DNA of 6,911 bases from Chloroflexota bacterium (lineage in GTDB: Bacteria > Chloroflexota > Anaerolineae > Promineifilales > Promineifilaceae), in NCBI GenBank assembly GCA_003519205.1, contig DOXE01000516.1, positions 2,276-9,186 on the forward strand, in the 5' to 3' direction. The translations under genes were made by a program, and so were the position numbers. The notes below the pieces were generated by a model. It was given only the letters and a program-made list of their open reading frames with translations, was not told the DNA's origin and did no database searches. This document shows, one piece after another, positions 1 to 5,859 of this stretch (its first letter is position 1; every line of letters starts with the position of its first letter).

Positions 1-2
1 CC

Positions 3-377
3 GGGCTGGCCGATTTTCTACCATTGGTGGCCAATTATAATGTGGATGTCGCCGAAGAGGGCGATAATGTCGTATTTTTGCACCAAATTGTTCCAGGTGG
101 GACAGATCGGAGTTATGGAATCCATGTCGCCCAGCTTGCTGGTCTTCCTCGAGATGTCATTAACAGGGCTTATGAGATCCTCAAGGAATTAGAAAGACAC
201 GCGCCAACAGCGGCCGTAGAGCCCAGTCACCTGAAACCGGCCCAACAAATTGCCCTTTTCCCGGAAACCAGCCCGGTCATCGAAGAGTTACAAGATCTTG
301 ACGTCACCGCGATGACACCCCTGGAGGCCATTAACAAGCTTTATGAGTGGAAGCGCCGTTACACCAACGATGAATGA
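3..377 (+). CDS. mutS: DNA mismatch repair protein MutS, C-terminal end (5' truncated by window)
   Basis: This is the last 124 codons of a mismatch-recognition ATPase; the reading frame is open from the first bases, so the gene begins upstream of the window. The segment [20 protein letters not shown] followed by LAGLP and [13 protein letters not shown] is the typical end of the MutS ATPase domain and its helix-turn-helix. A QQIALF stretch (243-260) resembles the beta-clamp-binding motif seen near the MutS C-terminus. The final [16 protein letters not shown] is the short C-terminal dimer/tetramer-forming helix region. MutS binds mispaired bases and recruits MutL. The stop is TGA at 375-377. 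mutL is not next door here: the next gene is convergent. Identification is firm; only the N-terminal domains are unseen. Confidence 0.95.
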   Translation, partial: GLADFLPLVANYNVDVAEEGDNVVFLHQIVPGGTDRSYGIHVAQLAGLPRDVINRAYEILKELERHAPTAAVEPSHLKPAQQIALFPETSPVIEELQDLDVTAMTPLEAINKLYEWKRRYTNDE

Positions 378-381
378 TGTC

Positions 382-540
382 GTTGGATCCTCATCCAGCT
401 AGAACAGCGTGTTGAAGCTCCAAGTGGACGACAGTCCACGTCACCACCGCCGGATTGTCATCCGGCAAGAGCAGAGTGTTGAACCTCCAAATGGACGTCA
501 GTCCATGTCTCCGGTCGCTGGATTTTCATCTAGCTAGAGC
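382..540. repeat. 2.3-copy 67/68-bp tandem repeat forming five alternating hairpins
   Basis: Unit 1 is 385-451, unit 2 is 452-519 and a partial unit 3 runs from 520 to about 540. Each unit holds two hairpins. Type A has a 7-bp stem around GGAT-NNTC-ATC(C/T): 382-399 (loop CCTC), 449-466 (loop TGTC), 517-534 (loop TTTC). Type B has a 6-bp stem GGAC/GTCC with loop GACA (424-439) or GTCA (491-506). Stem differences between copies are compensated: the outer pair of type B is G-C in one copy and A-T in the other, and type A shows C-G/T-A exchange and G-T wobbles. The linker between A and B is also conserved (core GTGTTGAA, then CTCCAA). No U-tract follows, so simple intrinsic termination is not evident. 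It fills the gap between the convergent mutS and mscS genes. Confidence 0.85.
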
Positions 541-550
541 TTTCGTTCCT

Positions 551-1384
551 TCAATTTGGCTGAAATAGGTGTATATCCCGCTGTGGGAACGGGATGGAGA
601 TGCCTTCCTGGTCGAATCTCACCTTAACCTGCTCCGTGATGTTGTAAGTGACAATCATTTCATTTTTGACCTCCACATAGGCCCATGCGATGAGATTGAC
701 ACTGCTGTCGCCTAATTCCTTCACCGCGATTACGGGGGCCGGGTCTTTGGCCACCAAATCATTGGCGACCACGATTTCCTCCAGGATCCGCTTAGCCTGC
801 AACACGTCATCACTATAACCAATACCATAAACCAGATCTATACGGATCAATGGGGTGTCTGAGTAGTTCGTAATATTGTTACCCATCACATCCTTATTAG
901 GCAGATAGATCGCCTTGTTGTCTCTGGTGGTCAATAAAGTATGAAACAGGCGGATATCGGTCACGAACCCCTCCTCATCGGAAGTCTCAACGTAATCTCC
1001 AATCCGAAACGGGCGTAAAAAGATAATGAGCACCCCAGAAGCTAAGTTGGCGATCGAGTCTTGAAGGGCTAGGCCAATGGCCAACGTGGCAGCACCCAAA
1101 ACAGCGATGATAGAGGTTGTCGGAAAACCTAATACACCCAGGGCGATGACAGTGACGATTAATAACAACGCATAGTAGGTGATGTTGCCAAGGAATGAGA
1201 TAAGCATCTGGTCGGTTTTTGCCCTATCCATGGCCCTCTTTGCTGCTCTGGTCAACCATTTGGAAATCAAACGGCCGACGAATACGATGGCAATCGCGAC
1301 GACGATTCGGAATAGGAGCTCAGATAAGGGTAAACTAAAGATCTGGCTGAAACTATTAATGACTTCTTCTTGGGTTTCCATCAT
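551..1384 (-). CDS. mscS: Small-conductance mechanosensitive channel, MscS family
   Basis: This is a membrane channel that opens under membrane tension and releases solutes on hypo-osmotic shock. Length (277 aa) is close to E. coli MscS (286). Predicted TM1 is at residues 23-42, TM2 at 62-84 and the pore-lining TM3 at 90-125. TM3 carries the Gly/Ala-rich pattern GAATLAIGLALQDS and NLASG, typical of the family. The beta domain begins at FLRPFRIGDYVE (123-132), and YLPNKDVMGNNITNYS (160-175) and the end GISIPFPQRDIH match the usual C-terminal vestibule. It begins ATG ATG. The Shine-Dalgarno GAGGT (1388-1392) is 3 nt from the first ATG and 6 nt from the second (1381), so the second may be used. 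It is the downstream gene of an operon, 12 bp after the methyltransferase stop. Confidence 0.93.
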   Translation of the reverse strand: MMETQEEVINSFSQIFSLPLSELLFRIVVAIAIVFVGRLISKWLTRAAKRAMDRAKTDQMLISFLGNITYYALLLIVTVIALGVLGFPTTSIIAVLGAATLAIGLALQDSIANLASGVLIIFLRPFRIGDYVETSDEEGFVTDIRLFHTLLTTRDNKAIYLPNKDVMGNNITNYSDTPLIRIDLVYGIGYSDDVLQAKRILEEIVVANDLVAKDPAPVIAVKELGDSSVNLIAWAYVEVKNEMIVTYNITEQVKVRFDQEGISIPFPQRDIHLFQPN

Positions 1385-1396
1385 TTTACCTCAACT

Positions 1397-2002
1397 TTAT
1401 GTAAATAATTTTATTGGGAGTAACCGGGGTACTTGTTGCTGGTATTGGCTATACTCATCACCAAAGGTAGAAATTAATCTCCTCTCTTCAAGGATCGATC
1501 CCACCCAGAAGTAAATTGTCGACAATACGCTAAAGAGCAAAGTGCTCCAGGTCATGATGGGCAAAAACCATAATATCAGCAGGCTGAAAAAGTAAAGTGG
1601 GTGGCGCACGTAGGCGTAGGTTCCTCGAGTTACTAGAGTCGGGGGTGGGTTAATCTCTTCTTCACCTCGCAGAAAACGGGCAGCCTGACCTATGCCGGCA
1701 AATCGCATCAGATCCGTCTGTAACAAGCTGACAATCAATCCAACAACTCCAATGAGCTGGATTAAGACAAATAGGTAACTAACGGGTTGAGGCACACGCC
1801 AAATTACGTCATTAGGCACGATGGTCGTCAATAACCACAGCACGGGCAGAAAGGTAATGGCCGAAAATAAATTGTAAGTTAAGCGGTATAGCCCATCATA
1901 AGGCCGCTGCCCCACCCAACTGCGGATCATGATTTTGAAGCCGGCCGAAGCCGTTATGCTATGTAACACAGACCAAAAAATGAAGGCGGTGATAAAAAGC
2001 AT
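1397..2002 (-). CDS. ICMT-like integral membrane methyltransferase family protein
   Basis: This is a polytopic membrane protein of the isoprenylcysteine carboxyl methyltransferase / phospholipid methyltransferase superfamily. The signature is clear near the C-terminus: TRGTYAYVRHPLY (about residues 126-138) for the SAM-binding RHPxY element, then EERRLISTFGDEYSQYQQQVPRL (split here as EERRL at 172-176, FGDEY at 180-184, and VPRLLP). About five hydrophobic segments precede or interleave these. The N-terminal part (FWSVLHS and YRLTYNLFSA) recalls NnrU-like proteins, so the substrate is unknown; bacterial members are often annotated only as methyltransferases. Start: an in-frame TTG at 2008 directly abuts the Shine-Dalgarno AAGAGGA (2009-2015) with no spacing, whereas the ATG at 2002 lies 6 nt from it. 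I therefore choose ATG 2002 (201 aa). It leads the operon with mscS; a link to osmotic or membrane stress is an inference from that. Confidence 0.85.
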   Translation of the reverse strand: MLFITAFIFWSVLHSITASAGFKIMIRSWVGQRPYDGLYRLTYNLFSAITFLPVLWLLTTIVPNDVIWRVPQPVSYLFVLIQLIGVVGLIVSLLQTDLMRFAGIGQAARFLRGEEEINPPPTLVTRGTYAYVRHPLYFFSLLILWFLPIMTWSTLLFSVLSTIYFWVGSILEERRLISTFGDEYSQYQQQVPRLLPIKLFT

Positions 2003-2018
2003 CTTCAATCCTCTTGTT

Positions 2019-2047
2019 TTGCGCTATCCGGCGGGCTGCATTATAAA
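2019..2047 (+). promoter_or_regulatory. Weak promoter candidate for the PDO-like gene
   Basis: TATAAA at 2042-2047 is a good -10. The best -35 at 17 bp is TTGCGC (2019-2024), which matches only TTG. Transcription would start near 2054, leaving a short leader with GGAG (2056-2059) 9 nt before the ATG at 2069. It shares bases 2042-2045 with the opposing -10. Confidence 0.3.
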
Positions 2048-2068
2048 TCAGCCCCGGAGTATTGCCGA
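2040..2068 (-). promoter_or_regulatory. Promoter candidate for the methyltransferase-mscS operon
   Basis: On the minus strand a perfect TATAAT (2040-2045) lies 17 bp from TCGGCA (2063-2068; 4 of 6 matches to TTGACA). A start near 2033 would give a leader of about 30 nt ending in the AAGAGGA ribosome site. The -10 overlaps the plus-strand -10 candidate of the divergent gene. Confidence 0.5.
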
Positions 2069-2713
2069 ATGGAAGATAGGCCAATACAGTTTGACGAGGA
2101 GACTTGGGCGTCCCTGCCCGATTATCTATCCCATTTACCTGAGGCGGTTCGTTTGCACGTATGGGGGGATGAAAAGGCCACTGCATCTGAACATGAGGCT
2201 GCAGAGTTGGCTCGCATGTTAGATAATCGTTTCGAACATATCGACTTCAAACTGCTTCCCCGTCGCATCAATTACAATTATTATCCCGTCATTGGCATTA
2301 TGCGCCTGGATGGGGATGAAGCCATCGACCATGGGGTGCGCTTCATCGGCTTGCCGGCCGGATACCAGATGACCTCGTTGATCTCGGCCATTCAAAGCGT
2401 GGCTTTTCGCGGCATGACCTCTGAAGCCATGACTCGAATCCAGCTCAAGAAACTAAGACATGAAGTCACCCTTGAGTTGATCACTTCGGCCGAGGATGAG
2501 GCTGGAACTGTGATGGCCCATCGAGTGTGCAATTTGGCCGTCGTCAGTCCCTGGATCCATACATATATCATTATGGGTGATGCCTTTCCTGAGGCAGTCG
2601 TCCGGTATTCTGTCAACCGCATACCCCATCTGGTCATCAACGAACGGGTTCATCTGGAAGGAATTGTGGACGAAAAGATGATACTGGAGCACATCGCCTC
2701 GTCAATTCCTTAG
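2069..2713 (+). CDS. Tandem thioredoxin-fold protein, PDO/glutaredoxin-like, without CxxC motifs
   Basis: This protein of 214 aa resembles the protein disulfide oxidoreductase (PDO) family, two thioredoxin folds in tandem (family size about 225 aa). The shared block is GVRFIGLPAG (89-98), which joins the two domains in PDOs. The second half follows the family pattern through VTLELIT (133-139), MAHRV, the cis-proline loop RIPHLVI (184-190) and EGIVDEKMILEHI at the end. Where PDOs carry CxxC, this protein has EKATAS (35-40) in domain 1 and AEDEAG (141-146) in domain 2. The only cysteine is Cys154, outside the active-site loop. A thiol-disulfide role is therefore unlikely; a structural or binding role is an inference. 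No signal peptide is seen, so it is probably cytoplasmic. Start ATG 2069 has GGAG 9 nt upstream. It is divergent from the methyltransferase operon. Confidence 0.72.
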   Translation: MEDRPIQFDEETWASLPDYLSHLPEAVRLHVWGDEKATASEHEAAELARMLDNRFEHIDFKLLPRRINYNYYPVIGIMRLDGDEAIDHGVRFIGLPAGYQMTSLISAIQSVAFRGMTSEAMTRIQLKKLRHEVTLELITSAEDEAGTVMAHRVCNLAVVSPWIHTYIIMGDAFPEAVVRYSVNRIPHLVINERVHLEGIVDEKMILEHIASSIP

Positions 2714-2757
2714 ATCCATAGACTGAGATCCCTAGAGGATCATTTCCTTAATAATGG

Positions 2758-2832
2758 CTCTAGGTGGATGAGGCGGCAACTTGCCGACTGCCATACTGTC
2801 ATCAGGCTTGAGCCCCTATGAACTTGAGAAGT
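2758..2832 (+). repeat. Dispersed 75-bp repeat, copy 1 (upstream of sigma gene)
   Basis: This aligns end to end with 3647-3721 in the same orientation. The best conserved blocks are GGATGA, then GCGGCAACTTGCC (13 of 13), and a shared right end TTGAGAA. The middle has one 1-bp indel and scattered changes. Internal pairing is possible: GATGA with TCATC as an outer stem and CGGC-AACTT-GCCG inside. It ends 20 bp before the GTG start of the sigma gene, so it probably lies in the sigma leader or promoter region. Confidence 0.7.
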
Positions 2833-2852
2833 GAACTATTTGCATCAGCCAG

Positions 2853-3485
2853 GTGAAAAACCTCTCTGTCATATTGATGGGATCCTTTTCGAGTTCAGAA
2901 GCAGTATCCACGGGATATGTGCCGGGCGATGGGGGAGTAGCCTCTTCCAGTGACCAGCAATTAATAGAGTCGGTCGCGCAAGGCGATGAGCTTGCCTTTG
3001 TCGAACTATACTCCCGGTACAAGGTGAGCCTCTATAATTACCTATTACGTTTGCTGAATGATCGTTCTTCGGCCGAGGATATCCTTCAGGAAGTTTTCGT
3101 CGCCATTTGGAAGGGAGCCGGACGTTTTAGGTCTCAATCTAGCGTCAAAACTTGGTTATTTCGCATCGCGCACAACCAAGCGATGTCCTGGCACCGCAAA
3201 CAGAAACCGGTAATCGAGCACAAAGAAGAGATAATTCAAGTGGGCCAGGGGGCGGATCCAGAAAAGGATTTTTTAAAGTCGTGGAAAACGGATCAGCTAC
3301 AGGAGGCTCTGAGCAAATTATCTCCAAACCACAGGGCGGTCGTGGAGCTTTCCTTTGTTCACGACCTCACTTACAATGAAATTGCCCAAATCATGGATTG
3401 CCCAGTTGGTACCATCAAGAGTAGAATGAGTTATGCACTAAAGCATCTTGACGGTGTGCTTAAGCGGAGAGGAATCAGTCAATGA
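2853..3485 (+). CDS. RNA polymerase sigma factor, ECF (sigma-70 family, regions 2 and 4)
   Basis: This is an extracytoplasmic-function sigma factor that would direct RNA polymerase to a stress regulon. Region 2 spans about residues 34-117: DQQLIESVAQGDELAFVELY, then AEDILQEVFVAIWK (core-binding 2.2-like) and TWLFRIAHNQAMSWHR (-10 recognition, 2.3/2.4). A charged linker follows. Region 4 (about 147-203) has LSPNHRAVVELSFVHDLTY, then NEIAQIMDCPVGTIKSRMSY, the helix-turn-helix that reads the -35. There is no region 3, as expected. The start is uncertain: an in-frame stop lies at 2832, GTG 2853 is the earliest usual start codon, and ATG 2877 or GTG 2919 are alternatives. None has a good Shine-Dalgarno, and the first 33 residues are not part of the conserved fold. 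A 75-bp repeat sits on each side of the gene. The likely anti-sigma gene is at 4149, not directly adjacent. Confidence 0.9.
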   Translation: MKNLSVILMGSFSSSEAVSTGYVPGDGGVASSSDQQLIESVAQGDELAFVELYSRYKVSLYNYLLRLLNDRSSAEDILQEVFVAIWKGAGRFRSQSSVKTWLFRIAHNQAMSWHRKQKPVIEHKEEIIQVGQGADPEKDFLKSWKTDQLQEALSKLSPNHRAVVELSFVHDLTYNEIAQIMDCPVGTIKSRMSYALKHLDGVLKRRGISQ

Positions 3486-3646
3486 TAGGTTCCCAAAAAA
3501 ATATTTGACCTGCCGATTTGACCTCCACCCAAATCGACTCCTGGCCAGAAAACACTTTCATTGGCGGGGTGAGCTGCAATTCCTAATGATATATTGGTGA
3601 AAAATTCTGAGCCATCTCGCGAATTGGTTCCTCTCCACCATAAAAC

Positions 3647-3721
3647 CTCTATGCGGATGAAGCGGCAACTTGCCATTCGCCGCAGTGCGTCCGGCTGGGG
3701 CCCTCCACTAATTTGAGAAAT
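3647..3721 (+). repeat. Dispersed 75-bp repeat, copy 2 (downstream of sigma gene)
   Basis: This is the partner of 2758-2832, displaced by 889 bp in direct orientation. In this copy an outer stem CGGATG/CGTCCG (one G-T pair) can close over an inner GCGGC/GCCGC hairpin. The first copy pairs GATGA with TCATC at the matching place, so the fold may be kept while bases change. No target-site duplication or open reading frame is visible, so it is not a recognisable insertion sequence. Confidence 0.7.
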
Positions 3722-3864
3722 ACACCACCAAATTCGGTTTAAAAAATTTAATTTTGAGTAATTTTGAACCATTTCAGTCCTACAGCGACTATGTTAATAG
3801 GACTTTAGTAATACATGACTGCAGTACCTGGGAATTATTTTCTAATCAATTACCAGTTTCATTG

Positions 3865-3900
3865 TTTCGCGGTTTCGGATTTTCAAGCGGAAACCCGAAA
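3865..3900 (+). promoter_or_regulatory. Stem-loop I in leader of small ORF / anti-sigma pair
   Basis: The left arm TTTCG-c-GGTTTC (3865-3876) pairs with GAAACC-CGAAA (3890-3900). This makes 11 pairs with a single bulged C (3870) and a 13-nt loop. No T-run follows on the plus strand, so it is not a classical terminator. It lies 9 nt before a second stem-loop. Confidence 0.55.
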
Positions 3901-3908
3901 ATACAGGA

Positions 3909-3959
3909 GGTGTGGCGTTCTTTAATTATCGTCCCTATTCATTTGTCGAATGCCACACC
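3909..3959 (+). promoter_or_regulatory. Stem-loop II in leader of small ORF / anti-sigma pair
   Basis: GGTGTGGCGTTC (3909-3920) pairs with GAATGCCACACC (3948-3959). This makes 12 pairs, one of them G-U, across a 27-nt loop. The left arm overlaps an SD-like AGGAGG (3905-3910) that has no start codon at a useful distance. The stem ends 20 nt before the GAGG ribosome site of the gene at 3991. Confidence 0.55.
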
Positions 3960-3990
3960 CTATCCAGTTGCAATTATCAAGAGGTTTAAT

Positions 3991-4152
3991 ATGGAACGAC
4001 GTGAATTTCTACAATTGGTTACCAAAGTATTCATTGCTGCCAACCAGGCGCTTGGCTTTCAGCTATTGCCTGTGAATCCCAAATGGCGCGCCAAAACCCG
4101 ACTCGTTCCAGTGTACGTCAGGTCAGATAGGGAGAGATATCACCACCCTTGA
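3991..4152 (+). CDS. Small unidentified protein (53 aa), coupled to the anti-sigma-like gene
   Basis: I do not recognise this protein. I chose ATG 3991 because GAGG (3981-3984), preceded by CAA, lies 6 nt upstream, a proper ribosome site. The longer in-frame reading from TTG 3754 has no such support and would run through two stem-loops. The product begins MERREFLQLV, has one moderately hydrophobic stretch (about residues 6-27) and a basic second half (KWRAKTRLVPVYVRSDRERY). RREFL resembles a twin-arginine motif, but the following stretch is not a convincing signal peptide and nothing is left to export. Its TGA overlaps the TTG start of the next gene in a TTGA arrangement, which suggests translational coupling. 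It could be a real small protein, a leader peptide or the remnant of a longer gene. Confidence 0.45.
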   Translation: MERREFLQLVTKVFIAANQALGFQLLPVNPKWRAKTRLVPVYVRSDRERYHHP

Positions 4153-4556
4153 ACTGGACATTTAATCCGGTTGAACCGCCGGAGAGATCGAAGTCAGCCC
4201 CACGGATCAATAAGAAGTGGGAAAGGCTGGAGGCGGTTCTCTATGAGAATTTTCAGTTTCTCCTCCAGGACTACGTCAACGGATCAATCAATCCAGTGGC
4301 CCGCGTTATGGTGGGATGGGTATTAAAACGAAGTACTGCTGCCAAGCGTTATGTGGGGGCGATGCGCCAACTCAAAGATGCGACTGGCGAGCAACAACTA
4401 TACCAGCCAAATCCCGTGGTGTTGCAGCAAATTCGTTCGCGAATTGAAAGGCAACCTCTCCCAGCCAGAATCTCTTCCCCCGAATGGGCCACTCGCACCG
4501 TTCAAGTTGTGCTGGCAATCTTGATACTGGTAATTATCTGGCGAACGAGCGGATAA
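4149..4556 (+). CDS. Probable tail-anchored anti-sigma factor-like protein lacking zinc ligands
   Basis: A protein of 135 aa with a soluble N-terminal part and one C-terminal membrane helix (about 115-131, VQVVLAILILVIIW), ending in only four residues after it. The segment LLQDYVNGSINPVARVMVGW, continuing to RYVGAMRQL (about 38-75), has the helical spacing of the anti-sigma domain (D-Y-x-x-G-x-x-x-P then a second helix), in which many members bind zinc through H-x3-C-x2-C. This protein contains no histidine and no cysteine at all, so it would be a non-zinc member. The ECF sigma gene upstream on the same strand supports the assignment. It would hold sigma at the membrane, facing the cytoplasm. 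Start TTG 4149 overlaps the previous stop; GGAGAG (4131-4136) is 12 nt upstream. The function is inferred, not proven. Confidence 0.5.
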   Translation: MNWTFNPVEPPERSKSAPRINKKWERLEAVLYENFQFLLQDYVNGSINPVARVMVGWVLKRSTAAKRYVGAMRQLKDATGEQQLYQPNPVVLQQIRSRIERQPLPARISSPEWATRTVQVVLAILILVIIWRTSG

Positions 4557-4582
4557 GGGTTGATCGAAAGCCAAATTCCAAA

Positions 4583-5746
4583 TTAATCAGCTTTCTTGCG
4601 GGCATCTTTCATTTTGGCATCGGGTGTCGGCGATCCGGCAAGCTTGGCACCCCATCGACGGCTGATCTTGCGGACTCGAGAACGGCCGCGGGCTGCTATA
4701 TATCTGGCTCGTTTCCATTCTCGATCAACCCTGGATATTTGCTGAGGTGTGACATCCCATTTAACTACCGATGCGGCCCAGGTCAACCCTCCTCCAAAAC
4801 CGACGAAGATCACGTTATCATCTGGGGCCAGTTTTCCCGCGTCCACGGCATCACACAAGGCGATTGGAATTGAGGCTGCCGAAGTGTTCCCTGCTTTATC
4901 AAGATTCACATAGAACAAGTCGGATGGCACACCAAGCTTTTTAGCAGCCGTCTCGATGATCCGGCGATTAGCCTGGTGCGGCACGATCAGATCCACGTCG
5001 TCAATAGTTAGCTCCGCTTTCTTCAAAACATCCTCGATGACATCACTTATCACATTCGTGGCAAAGCGGAAAATCTGCCGGCCGGCCATCCGGATGGTGT
5101 TCTTTTGATGGCCATTATGGAGGTATTCCGGACCAAGCGTTGGCACGGGATTGTGGTATACAGCTGGTAGACTGAGCAAGTCCCCGCCAGAGCCATCAGA
5201 GCGAAGCGTTGAAGCCATGACGCCACCGGGAATACTCGATCCCTTTAAAACAACCGCGCCAGCGCCATCGCCGAATAATATACAGGTTCCTCGATCCTCC
5301 CAATCCACGACGCGGGATAACGTTTCCGTACCGATGACGATAGCGTTTCGCACTGAGCCAGTCGCAATTGATTGGGCGGCTACACTCAAACCATAAACAA
5401 AACCAGAACAGGCCGCACTCAAATCAAATGCTCCAGCTCTCCGAGCTCCAAGGTAATCTTGAACGCGGCAGGCGGTTGAGGGAAAGATATACTCCGGTGT
5501 TGAGGTTGCCACGATAATCAGCTCGATTTGAGACGGATGTAAATCGGCCACTGCCAGGGCACGAGCGGCAGCTTCAAAAGCCATTGTAGCCGTCGTTTCC
5601 TGGGTTGCGGCAATGTGGCGTTCCCGTATTCCTGTTCGTGTGAAAATCCACTCATTAGAGGTATCCACTGTCAGGGCAATTTCGTCATTCGTGAGGACGC
5701 GCTCCGGCAAAAAACTGCCCCAACCAACGATATGAGCATTCTTCAT
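4583..5746 (-). CDS. fabH: Beta-ketoacyl-ACP synthase III (FabH), with basic C-terminal extension
   Basis: This enzyme condenses acetyl-CoA (or another acyl-CoA) with malonyl-ACP to start fatty acid synthesis in the cytoplasm. The triad is present: Cys113 in SAACSGFVYG, His257 in VPHQANRRI and Asn287 in AGNTSAAS. Other family blocks are TRTGIRERH, FGDGAGAVVL and the end VGFGGGLTWAA. I place the start at ATG 5746 (MKNAHIVGWGSFLPERV), where the family begins. The open frame extends to TTG 5797, but those 17 residues are outside the fold. The ribosome site is poor: GAGGAG is 15 nt upstream. The normal fold ends near residue 330; a further 57 residues follow, rich in Arg/Lys (18), which is unusual. 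Other fab genes are absent nearby. It is convergent with the anti-sigma-like gene, with a 26-bp gap and no obvious terminator. Confidence 0.93.
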   Translation of the reverse strand: MKNAHIVGWGSFLPERVLTNDEIALTVDTSNEWIFTRTGIRERHIAATQETTATMAFEAAARALAVADLHPSQIELIIVATSTPEYIFPSTACRVQDYLGARRAGAFDLSAACSGFVYGLSVAAQSIATGSVRNAIVIGTETLSRVVDWEDRGTCILFGDGAGAVVLKGSSIPGGVMASTLRSDGSGGDLLSLPAVYHNPVPTLGPEYLHNGHQKNTIRMAGRQIFRFATNVISDVIEDVLKKAELTIDDVDLIVPHQANRRIIETAAKKLGVPSDLFYVNLDKAGNTSAASIPIALCDAVDAGKLAPDDNVIFVGFGGGLTWAASVVKWDVTPQQISRVDREWKRARYIAARGRSRVRKISRRWGAKLAGSPTPDAKMKDARKKAD

Positions 5747-5859
5747 GTCCGTCTCAGCGATCTCCTCATAACGCTGCAAAAAGCCCTTCCGAGTCAAGAT
5801 ACGTCAGATCCATAAACAAATAACCCGCCATTGCTCGATCAGTTACGACCAAAATGCCA

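Larger units (their letters stand above)
3486..3990. other. Intergenic region between sigma gene and small ORF
   Basis: This stretch of 505 bp has no convincing gene. It is more AT-rich than its neighbours around 3731-3770 and 3815-3860. It holds a 13-bp-spaced direct repeat of ATTTGACCT (3503-3511, 3516-3524), the second copy of the 75-bp repeat (3647-3721) and two stem-loops (3865-3900, 3909-3959). A TTG-started open frame from 3754 runs through the stem-loops into the small gene at 3991, but has no ribosome site at its start. Confidence 0.6.

Noticed and set aside
382..540. CRISPR array or insertion-sequence ends
   Set aside because: Units adjoin with no unique spacers, units diverge at several positions, and there is no transposase or terminal inverted repeat.
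1179..1514. Plus-strand open frame opposite mscS and the methyltransferase
   Set aside because: It lies antisense to two confidently identified genes and crosses their junction; product shows no family pattern.
3479..3772. Minus-strand open frame of 97 codons after the sigma gene
   Set aside because: It crosses the 75-bp repeat, shows no family resemblance, and is low in complexity typical of a chance frame.
3889..3920. ECF-type promoter (GGAAAC with GCGTTC)
   Set aside because: The spacing is 20 bp, longer than the usual 16-17, and both hexamers are used by the two stem-loops.
3754..3990. N-terminal extension of the small ORF from a TTG start (would make 132 aa)
   Set aside because: No ribosome site at 3754, no recognisable protein pattern, and the frame runs through two strong stem-loops, while ATG 3991 has a well-spaced GAGG.
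3991..4080. Twin-arginine signal peptide (RREFL) on the small protein
   Set aside because: The following stretch contains Lys and Asn/Gln and no clear cleavage site, and only a basic 25-residue tail would be exported.
4484..4873. Plus-strand open frame across the anti-sigma end and fabH end
   Set aside because: It is a shadow of two genes in other frames, with no plausible protein pattern.
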